Of a stretch of 5,245 bases of DNA, positions 1 through 4,953 are shown in pieces (position 1 is the first letter of the stretch; the number at the start of each line of letters is the position of its first letter). Location: the NCBI GenBank assembly GCA_016205965.1, contig JACQSM010000091.1, forward strand, positions 1 to 5,245, read 5' to 3'. The position numbers and the translations under genes are program-made. The notes under the pieces are model-generated. The model saw only the letters and a program-made list of their open reading frames with translations, did no database searches and was not told the origin of the DNA. The DNA is from Candidatus Uhrbacteria bacterium. GTDB taxonomy: Bacteria > Patescibacteriota > Patescibacteriia > SG8-24.

Positions 1-10
1 GCCAATTCCT

Positions 11-97
11 TGGTGCTGCGGGAGGGACTTGAACCCTCATGGAGTTGCCTCCGCTAGCTCCTGAAGCTAGTGCGTCTGCCAGTTTCGCCACCGCAGC
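11..97 (-). tRNA. tRNA-Leu, anticodon CAG, CCA encoded
   Basis: Read on the minus strand, this 87-base stretch folds as a complete class II tRNA. The acceptor stem pairs GCTGCGG (bases 97-91) with CCGCAGC (21-15), followed by discriminator A (14) and a genomically encoded CCA (13-11). The anticodon stem CTAGC/GCTAG encloses the loop TTCAGGA, giving anticodon CAG, which reads the leucine codon CUG. A long variable arm (GGAG, loop GCAA, CTCC) is the class II hallmark, and the T arm is GAGGG/CCCTC around TTCAAGT. The D-arm sequence TGGCGAAACTGGCAGACGC is typical of tRNA-Leu. I see no clear promoter just upstream (98-150, minus strand), so it may be processed from a longer transcript of the secG/solute-binding-protein unit. 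Confidence 0.97.
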
Positions 98-149
98 CTG
101 GGTTTTCAATCGATGGACGGGCGGGCGCTTTTTCTCTTCCTGCTTCGTC

Positions 150-189
150 GGTGCGTCTCGGCGTAGTTCTACTACGCCTTCGTCGCACC
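150..189. repeat. Compound inverted repeat between SBP gene and tRNA-Leu
   Basis: An inner perfect 8-bp stem (160-167 with 171-178, GGCGTAGT/ACTACGCC, 3-base loop TCT) sits inside a second 6-bp stem (150-155 with 184-189, GGTGCG/CGCACC), separated by an asymmetric internal loop. It lies about 50 bases downstream of the solute-binding-protein stop on the minus strand. It could act as a transcript 3'-end or processing structure. No U-rich run follows on either strand, so it is not a convincing intrinsic terminator. The rest of 98-241 shows no gene. Confidence 0.6.
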
Positions 190-241
190 TTCTTGCATGA
201 AGTGAAAAATCATCCCGCCACAATTATTGTCTTGCTTTAAC

Positions 242-2080
242 CTACCTCCAGGCCTGTTTGGTTTTCATGTACCACTTGGAAATCTCGGCGAAGCGGTCGG
301 CCGGGGTGAAAATCCGGGCTTCTTCCACGCCTTTGACGCCGCGGCTGACCACATAGGTGAAGTTCGGGCTGTACAGGAAGATCGCCGGCAGGTCGTCGAT
401 GACCGTTTTTTGGAACTCGCCGTAGAGGGCGGCGCGCTCTTCGGATTTGAGCGAGGTTCGCGCCTTCTCGAGCAGCTCGTCGACCTTGCGGTTCGAGTAC
501 AGCGCCAGATTAAGGCCGGTTTCGTGGTTTTGGCTCGAGTGCCAGAAGGGGTACGGATCCGGATCTGGGCCAAGGATCTCGCCGTAGAGCAGGGCTTCGT
601 ATTCGCGCGGCCGGAGATGATCCTTGTGGATCTTCGAAGACGGCACGATCTGCAGTTCGGTCTGGACGCCGATGCTTTCCCAGCTTTTTTCGATCATCTG
701 GGCGACGGCGATATTCTCTTTGGTATCGACCGTGGTCAGAGTGATCTTGAGCTCCTGCTTGGGCGGTGGCTCGACCGGTTTTTTGCTTTTGGATCCGGCG
801 ACGGTCGGCGGCGCCTTGCGGCGCATGCCGTCCTCGTCGAGCTTCCAGCCCTCTTTGTCGAGAAGCTGGGCGGCTGCGGCCAGATCGGGGCCGGCGGCTT
901 TGATGTCGGAGTCGAATCCGAGATATCCGGGGAGAATCGGTCCGTAGGCGGCGACCGCGTTCCCTTCGAGGGCCGTCCGAACCATCGCCTCGCGGTCTAT
1001 GACGAGCGCGAGCGCTTTTCGGATGTCTTTCGAAGAGAGCAGGGGATTCTTCCGCTGATTGAAGAAAACGGCCGTGTATTGCGGCAGCTGGAGCGTGTGC
1101 ATTTTGACGCTCCGGCGCTTCTCAACGGTATCGCGGAATTCTAGAGGAAGGAAGCTCAATCCGTCAACCTGCTTTTCGAGCAGGGCGTTCACCGCCGTCG
1201 AGAAGTCGGTCGAGAATTTGAAAGTGACGGTTTCGAGGTGCGGCCGCTCGCCGTAGAAGCGATCGTTGCGCGACAGCGAGTACGAGCGGATGGCGCCCTT
1301 TTTGTCCTTGGTGAAGCTCTTGAATTTGAACGGTCCGGTGCCGACCGGCTTGGTGTTGAGTTCGGCCCGGCCGGTGTTCTCGGGCAGGATGTCTGACCAG
1401 AGATGATCGGGCAGGACGCCGACGGTCAGGGTCGACAGGAACGGCGCGAACGGCTCGTTCAGGGTGAAGACGATGGCGTGATCGTCCGGCGCGGCCGCGC
1501 TGACGTTTTTGAACTGGGCCGCCCACGGACTCTTGGTCTGCGGATCTTTAATGCGGTCGATGGTCGTGACGACGTCTTTGGACGTAAACGGGTGCCCGTC
1601 ATGCCATTCGATGCCGTCGCGAAGGCGGAAGGTCGTCGTTTTTCCGTCGGCCGACGTCTCGTAGGACGCCGCCAAGTCGGGGATCAGCTCGCCCTTGCCG
1701 TTGGTCCGCATCAGGCCGGAGTAGACGAGTTTGCCGATGTCGAGGTCGACGTCGTTCGAGACGGACATCACCGGGTTGATGGTCCGAGGGGCGCCGACCA
1801 CGGCTTCGGCATACTCGCCGCCGGTCGCGGGCACCCTGGTCAGATGGGCGCCGGCGAATTTCAGGCCGATGGCGGCCGCGGATATGACTGCGACCGCGCC
1901 TAAAGCGCGGAGCACGGTTTTTTCTTTCGGTGACAGATATCTCGGCAGATGTTTGAGTTGCGCCGCCGAAGGCAGCCGCTTATCGCTCATGCGCTGCACG
2001 AGCTTGCGGTCCATGGCCGCGACGTTTTCTTGCCGGGCCGCGGATTTTCGGCTGAACAAGGTACGCAATCGATTGAACAT
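242..2080 (-). CDS. Family 5 extracellular solute-binding protein (peptide/oligopeptide ABC type), membrane-anchored
   Basis: This 612-residue protein belongs to the SBP_bac_5 (DppA/OppA-like) family, which captures peptides or similar ligands outside the membrane for an ABC importer. Recognisable family stretches are GAPRTINPVMSVSNDVD (about 96-112), the GLMRTNGKGELIPDLAASYE region (122-141), FRLRDGIEWHDGHPFTSKDV (151-170), KPVGTGPFKF (244-253), IRKALALVIDRE (353-364) and PDPDPYPFW (505-513). Instead of a lipobox signal peptide, about 57 mostly basic cytoplasmic residues precede a single hydrophobic segment (about 57-78), so the protein is probably anchored by an uncleaved helix. A Pro/Lys-rich insert (about 422-442) interrupts the C-terminal domain. 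The start is supported by AAGGA nine bases upstream. It begins 18 bases after the secG stop, so the two are probably co-transcribed. No permease or ATPase gene is in the window, so ligand and partners are unknown. Confidence 0.93.
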   Translation of the reverse strand: MFNRLRTLFSRKSAARQENVAAMDRKLVQRMSDKRLPSAAQLKHLPRYLSPKEKTVLRALGAVAVISAAAIGLKFAGAHLTRVPATGGEYAEAVVGAPRTINPVMSVSNDVDLDIGKLVYSGLMRTNGKGELIPDLAASYETSADGKTTTFRLRDGIEWHDGHPFTSKDVVTTIDRIKDPQTKSPWAAQFKNVSAAAPDDHAIVFTLNEPFAPFLSTLTVGVLPDHLWSDILPENTGRAELNTKPVGTGPFKFKSFTKDKKGAIRSYSLSRNDRFYGERPHLETVTFKFSTDFSTAVNALLEKQVDGLSFLPLEFRDTVEKRRSVKMHTLQLPQYTAVFFNQRKNPLLSSKDIRKALALVIDREAMVRTALEGNAVAAYGPILPGYLGFDSDIKAAGPDLAAAAQLLDKEGWKLDEDGMRRKAPPTVAGSKSKKPVEPPPKQELKITLTTVDTKENIAVAQMIEKSWESIGVQTELQIVPSSKIHKDHLRPREYEALLYGEILGPDPDPYPFWHSSQNHETGLNLALYSNRKVDELLEKARTSLKSEERAALYGEFQKTVIDDLPAIFLYSPNFTYVVSRGVKGVEEARIFTPADRFAEISKWYMKTKQAWR

Positions 2081-2089
2081 CGGGAGAGG

Positions 2090-2094
2090 TCCTT
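2090..2094 (-). promoter_or_regulatory. Shine-Dalgarno AAGGA of the solute-binding-protein gene
   Basis: On the minus strand AAGGA lies nine bases before the ATG at 2080, in the spacer after the secG stop. A second AAGGA at 2096-2100 overlaps that stop but is spaced too far (15 bases). This is the only gene in the window with a clear ribosome binding site. Confidence 0.7.
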
Positions 2095-2098
2095 ATCC

Positions 2099-2317
2099 TT
2101 AGACCAGGATCACATCGGCCAGAGCCAGGCCGAAGAAGAGCGCCGCCAGCACGATGGATGAGCGGAAGAGCAGCTTTTCGAGGCCGCGTTTGGTTCGATA
2201 GACGTTGCCTTCGCCGCCGAAAGCGGCCGACAAACCGGAGCCTCTGGCTTGCATCAGAATAGTCGCGATGAGCAGGGCGGATACGGCGATTTGCGCTACG
2301 TTCAGATAGAATTGCAT
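2099..2317 (-). CDS. secG: Protein-export membrane protein SecG
   Basis: A 72-residue protein with the SecG plan: a first membrane helix (about 5-22, NVAQIAVSALLIATILMQ), a conserved cytoplasmic loop with GSGLSAAFGGEG (about 27-38) and a basic stretch RTKRGLEKLLFR, then a second helix (about 53-71). SecG is the small accessory subunit of the SecYEG translocon and assists SecA-driven export. I chose the ATG at 2317. An in-frame ATG at 2362 would add 15 residues, but it falls inside the promoter spacer and would precede the predicted transcript start. No good ribosome binding site precedes 2317. It is the first gene of a two-gene unit with the downstream solute-binding protein. Confidence 0.93.
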   Translation of the reverse strand: MQFYLNVAQIAVSALLIATILMQARGSGLSAAFGGEGNVYRTKRGLEKLLFRSSIVLAALFFGLALADVILV

Positions 2318-2344
2318 GGCAGTGGCGAGTGAGAAACTGAAGGT

Positions 2345-2373
2345 AGGATAGCATGGCGGCAATTGAGTGTCAA
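2345..2373 (-). promoter_or_regulatory. Sigma-70-type promoter of secG
   Basis: On the minus strand a perfect -35 box TTGACA (2373-2368) is followed after exactly 17 bases by TATCCT (2350-2345) as -10 box. The predicted start near 2338 gives a leader of about 21 bases before the secG ATG at 2317. A small inverted repeat AGCAT-AA-ATGCT (2381-2392) sits just upstream of the -35 box and could be an operator, but this is speculative. Confidence 0.7.
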
Positions 2374-2406
2374 TGCGGAAAGCATAAATGCTCGGATGGT
2401 GGTTTC

Positions 2407-2505
2407 GGAGGGTGGCCTTTAGGCCACCCGCGTTAGTGGTCGGTAAAGGGCATTGCGTTCATGCCGTTATGACGTCCGCCGCCGGTGGCCTAAAGGCCAC
2501 CCTCC
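2407..2505. repeat. Pair of inverted palindromic elements (REP/BIME-like or tiny MITE-like)
   Basis: Two copies of a 22-base sequence face each other. The left copy (2407-2428, extending as a hairpin to 2429) reads GGAGGGTGGCC-TTTA-GGCCACC. The right copy (2484-2505) is its exact reverse complement. Each copy is itself a palindrome: stems at 2410-2417/2422-2429 and 2484-2490/2495-2501, each with a 4-base loop. The region can therefore form two small hairpins or one 22-bp stem with a 55-base loop. The intervening bases hold no gene. No flanking target-site duplication is visible. The element fills the spacer between two divergent promoters and its right end lies 15 bases before the next start codon. 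Confidence 0.8.
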
Positions 2506-2508
2506 AGT

Positions 2509-2514
2509 TATACT
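2509..2514 (+). promoter_or_regulatory. Candidate -10 box placing the transcript start at the ATG (leaderless)
   Basis: TATACT matches the -10 consensus in five of six positions and ends six bases before the ATG at 2521, so a normal +1 would fall on or next to the start codon. No Shine-Dalgarno is present. The position expected for -35 (about 2486-2491, TGGCCT) is weak and lies inside the right palindromic element. Assignment rests on spacing and sequence only. Confidence 0.4.
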
Positions 2515-2520
2515 ATCCTC

Positions 2521-3246
2521 ATGCCCGACTCATCTTCGGAACCCCGACATCCGGTCCGCGCCGCCATTGGCTGGTTGGTATTCCTGGCCCTGATGGCCGC
2601 GACGATCTTCATCGGCTGGCGCGTCTGGTTTTACTACGACAAGATCCGCCGGGGCGAGATCGTCCATCTGCCGCAGTTCACCGAACGCTTCACGGCCGCG
2701 GCGCCGAACGGCGCCGGTCTTCCGCTCGTCGATCGGGCCGCGATCGAGACGGCCGACGATCCGTCGTTCGGCCCGGCTGATGCCAAGCTGACCATCGTCG
2801 AGTTCGCCGACTTCGAATGCCCGTATTCGCGGGCGTCGGCGCCGACGGTGCGCTCGCTCATGGCCAAGTACGGCGACCGCGTCCGTTTCATCTATCGCGA
2901 CTTTCCGCTGTCGACGATCCACGCCCGAGCCGAGACGGCCGCGGTCGCCTCGGAGTGCGCCGACGCCCAAGGAAAGTTCTGGGCTTACCATGACCGGCTC
3001 TATGGCTCGACCGCGCTCGGCTATGGCGATCTGGTCCGCTATGCCGCCGAGGCCGGGCTCGACAAAGCCGCCTTCGAAAAATGCCTGGCCGAGAACAGAT
3101 ATAAGGATGAGGTCGTCGCCGACCTGACCCAAGGTATCGACGCCGGCGTGCGCGGGACACCGACGTTTTTTTTGAACGGACAGATTCTCGAGGGCGACGT
3201 GCCGCGCGACGTCTTTGAACAGCTGATCGAGAAACTGTTACAGTGA
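2521..3246 (+). CDS. Membrane-anchored DsbA-family thioredoxin-fold protein with CPYS active site
   Basis: This 241-residue protein has a short basic N-terminus, one membrane helix (about 13-32, ending near GW) and an exported DsbA-like domain of the Thioredoxin_4 type (about 75-241). The first strand and active site read TIVEFADFECPYSRAS (91-106). In the usual motif CPxC the second cysteine is catalytic too, but here it is Ser103 (codon TCG), leaving only Cys100. The fold otherwise looks intact: FIYRDFPL (123-130), SECADAQGKFWAYHD (144-158), Cys188 in FEKCL, and the cis-proline loop GTPTFF (212-217, Pro214). Cys146 and Cys188 match positions often conserved in this family. A canonical enzyme would oxidise or isomerise disulfides in exported proteins; with one thiol it may act as a monothiol isomerase or reductase, or a binding protein. 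The next gene, six bases downstream, encodes a very Cys-rich exported protein, a plausible client. Confidence 0.9.
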   Translation: MPDSSSEPRHPVRAAIGWLVFLALMAATIFIGWRVWFYYDKIRRGEIVHLPQFTERFTAAAPNGAGLPLVDRAAIETADDPSFGPADAKLTIVEFADFECPYSRASAPTVRSLMAKYGDRVRFIYRDFPLSTIHARAETAAVASECADAQGKFWAYHDRLYGSTALGYGDLVRYAAEAGLDKAAFEKCLAENRYKDEVVADLTQGIDAGVRGTPTFFLNGQILEGDVPRDVFEQLIEKLLQ

Positions 3247-3252
3247 TCGCGT

Positions 3253-4860
3253 ATGACCAGCCGATTTTCCAATGCGATTGTCAGGCGGGCGGGAGCGGTC
3301 GCGCTTCTCGTCGGATTCCAAGCGGCGTTGCTTTTGCCGGCGGCGGTCGTCCATGCCCAGGCGGCGGGGCGGGGGTCTTGTTTCACCAAGCTGGGTTGTG
3401 AACAGAAGGAAGTAGATGGGGACTATGCGGACTCTTCGACAGACGCGAATATCATGGCGATTTGCGGCGCCGGCAAGGGTTTTTGTTATGCGAAAAACAA
3501 ACCGATCAATCTGACCATCAGCATCGGCTCGACGACCAGCGTAGTCGACCTCGGAACCTATGTGGTCACGGTCTATCGCTATTCGGTCTCGGTCGCCGGC
3601 ATCATCGCCGCTGTCATCATGATGATCGGCGGGTTTCAATATCTGACCGCCGGCGGCGATGCCGGGCGGGTAACGCAGGGCAAGGAGCGGATCGTCGATG
3701 CTCTTGTCGGATTGTTTTTGACGCTCGCGGCCTATCTCATTTTGAACACCATCAACCCCGACTTGGTGAAATTGCAGCTGCCGCGCTTGCCGATGATCAA
3801 GCGGCAGGAGTTCGTCCGCTGCCTGGCGACCGAGAACTGTTTTCCATGCGGCCAGACCTATGGTGTGCTGCCGATTCCCGAGGGATCCAAGCCGCCGACA
3901 AACCCATGCGATCCGTCGGCGGTGACGACTGACCCGCAAAAAATCCAGCAGGCGGTCGCCGAATGCACTGGCAAGGGCTGCGGCAAGGCGTGCGGCACCA
4001 GCGTCGGCTTCAATTGCCGCGAGGTCAGTGCAAAAATCACCGCCGCCGATGAGCGCTGCAACAAAGACCAGGCGGCCGCCGACTCCTCGGCGCCGAAGCC
4101 GTCCTTCGTCTGTTGGGGATGCACTGTCGATGGTGGGGACTGCTCGCCCTCGGGCTCGAACCCCGCCTGTTGCGGCGGCTTCTGCGGCCAGTCGAAGTGC
4201 ACCAACGGCCAGGTCGGCGCCCACTGCGACGCCAAGTCCGATTGCGCCACCGGCATCTGCAACACCAGCTACGGCAATATCTGCACTTCCGGCGAGGTCG
4301 GCTCGCCCTGCAACAGCACCGCCGAGTGCAAATCGGGATATAAATGCAGCACCAGCGGGACGTTCACCAACGTCTGCACCCCGGGAGAGAAATTCAGCAG
4401 CTGCGACAGCAACAGCCAATGCCGGACCGATGCGGGACTCTCCTGCACCGACAACATCTGTCTGCCGACCGGCACGGGACGCGACACCGGCTGCAGCAAC
4501 GACGGCGATTGTGACGGCAAAGGTGGAAAATGCGTCCATATCACCCTGGGCCACAATTTCTGCACCGACGGATCGTCGGGCTCGCCCTGCTCGACCAATG
4601 ATGAATGCGCCACCAAAATCTGCATTGAATCACGCAGCATCTGCGGCGACGGCAGCGTCGGATCGCGCTGCGACGACAATCTTGACTGCAAGCGCAATGA
4701 GAACAACGAACCTGGAAGTCCTTGCGTCAGCGTCGACTGGATGAGCGGGATTACCGGCGCCAAGTACTGCGTCTCGGGCGCCACGGGATCATTGTGCAAG
4801 AACAACACCAACTGCGTCACCGGATTGCGCTGCGTCAGCAACCGCTGTCTCCCGAACTGA
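3253..4860 (+). CDS. Exported pilin-like two-helix membrane protein with Cys-rich repeat tail
   Basis: The 535-residue product starts with a signal peptide (about 1-37, hydrophobic core 12-33, likely cleavage after HAQA). It then has two membrane helices (about 112-130 and 148-167) joined by GGDAGRVTQGKERI and ending in NTINPDLV. This is the layout of Patescibacteria 'pilin' proteins, distantly like the VirB2/TrbC two-helix class. Such proteins usually stop shortly after the second helix. Here about 365 more residues follow: a linker with scattered cysteines (190-269), a dense cluster at 287-316 including Cys306-Cys307, and seven four-cysteine repeats (319-532). The full protein has 48 cysteines. 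The tail is Ser/Asn/Asp/Gly-rich and probably outside the cell, with disulfides. The function is unknown; a surface appendage, adhesin or envelope protein is possible. The start lies six bases after the DsbA-like stop without a visible ribosome binding site, so translation is probably coupled. No terminator is seen after the TGA. Confidence 0.88.
   Translation: MTSRFSNAIVRRAGAVALLVGFQAALLLPAAVVHAQAAGRGSCFTKLGCEQKEVDGDYADSSTDANIMAICGAGKGFCYAKNKPINLTISIGSTTSVVDLGTYVVTVYRYSVSVAGIIAAVIMMIGGFQYLTAGGDAGRVTQGKERIVDALVGLFLTLAAYLILNTINPDLVKLQLPRLPMIKRQEFVRCLATENCFPCGQTYGVLPIPEGSKPPTNPCDPSAVTTDPQKIQQAVAECTGKGCGKACGTSVGFNCREVSAKITAADERCNKDQAAADSSAPKPSFVCWGCTVDGGDCSPSGSNPACCGGFCGQSKCTNGQVGAHCDAKSDCATGICNTSYGNICTSGEVGSPCNSTAECKSGYKCSTSGTFTNVCTPGEKFSSCDSNSQCRTDAGLSCTDNICLPTGTGRDTGCSNDGDCDGKGGKCVHITLGHNFCTDGSSGSPCSTNDECATKICIESRSICGDGSVGSRCDDNLDCKRNENNEPGSPCVSVDWMSGITGAKYCVSGATGSLCKNNTNCVTGLRCVSNRCLPN
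4207..4857 (+). repeat. Seven tandem four-cysteine protein repeats
   Basis: The encoded repeats begin at cysteines 325, 353, 384, 414, 446, 473 and 515. In all seven, exactly five residues separate cysteine 1 from cysteine 2. The second gap varies from 4 to 11 residues and the third from 4 to 14. The link to the next repeat is eight residues in five of six cases and ten in the other, usually of the form xxGxxGSxC. The last cysteine (532) is three residues from the C-terminus, so the final repeat is complete. The pattern recalls Dickkopf/EB-type disulfide modules, but I cannot assign a family without a profile search. Repetition is clear at protein level and weaker in the DNA, so the array is not a recent expansion. 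Confidence 0.85.
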
Positions 4861-4871
4861 TGATTTCACTC

Positions 4872-4900
4872 TTGCCATAACTGCGACCGTCCGGTAGAGT
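4872..4900 (+). promoter_or_regulatory. Candidate promoter of uvrA
   Basis: TTGCCA (4872-4877, five of six -35 bases) and TAGAGT (4895-4900, four of six -10 bases) are separated by exactly 17 bases. The predicted start near 4907 leaves a leader of about 46 bases. This suggests uvrA has its own promoter and is not only read through from the Cys-rich gene. Confidence 0.5.
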
Positions 4901-4922
4901 GGCACCCATCCTCGTGTCTCGA

Positions 4923-4946
4923 AGTGTTAGGCTTCGAACGAACACT
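4923..4946. repeat. Inverted repeat in the uvrA leader
   Basis: AGTGTT (4923-4928) and AACACT (4941-4946) form a perfect 6-bp inverted repeat with a 12-base spacer containing TTCGAA. An overlapping alternative stem, CGAAG (4920-4924) with CTTCG (4932-4936), competes with it. It could be an operator or a leader RNA hairpin close to the uvrA start codon. It does not match the known LexA box forms. Confidence 0.3.
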
Positions 4947-4953
4947 ACTCGCG

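Noticed and set aside
150..189. Rho-independent terminator
   Set aside because: The stem is good but no run of T follows the hairpin on either strand.
227..1144. Long open frame on the plus strand
   Set aside because: It lies antisense to the well-supported solute-binding-protein gene; the product shows no family features and its openness follows from the GC-rich codon pattern of the real gene.
2318..2362. Longer SecG start at 2362
   Set aside because: The extra 15 residues precede the normal SecG N-terminus, and the ATG lies inside the spacer of the promoter predicted at 2345-2373, upstream of the expected transcript start.
2407..2505. CRISPR-like repeat-spacer unit
   Set aside because: There are only two copies, in opposite orientation, each a perfect palindrome, and no cas gene is present; this fits a REP/BIME-like pair instead.
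3244..3246. Recoded UGA (glycine or selenocysteine) joining the DsbA-like and pilin-like genes
   Set aside because: The DsbA-like domain ends naturally here, and the next gene has its own ATG and a clear signal peptide six bases later.
3238..4554. 438-codon open frame on the minus strand
   Set aside because: It is fully antisense to the pilin-like Cys-rich gene, which has a signal peptide, helices and regular repeats. The antisense product is a compositionally biased Ala/Gly/Arg sequence.
4867..4901. Inverted repeat CACTCT/AGAGTG around the uvrA promoter
   Set aside because: Only six base pairs with a 23-base spacer; likely chance, and it overlaps the -35 and -10 boxes without further symmetry.
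4861..4953. Canonical LexA/SOS box before uvrA
   Set aside because: Neither CTGT-N8-ACAG nor the Gram-positive form CGAAC-N4-GTTCG is present; only an unrelated 6-bp inverted repeat was found.
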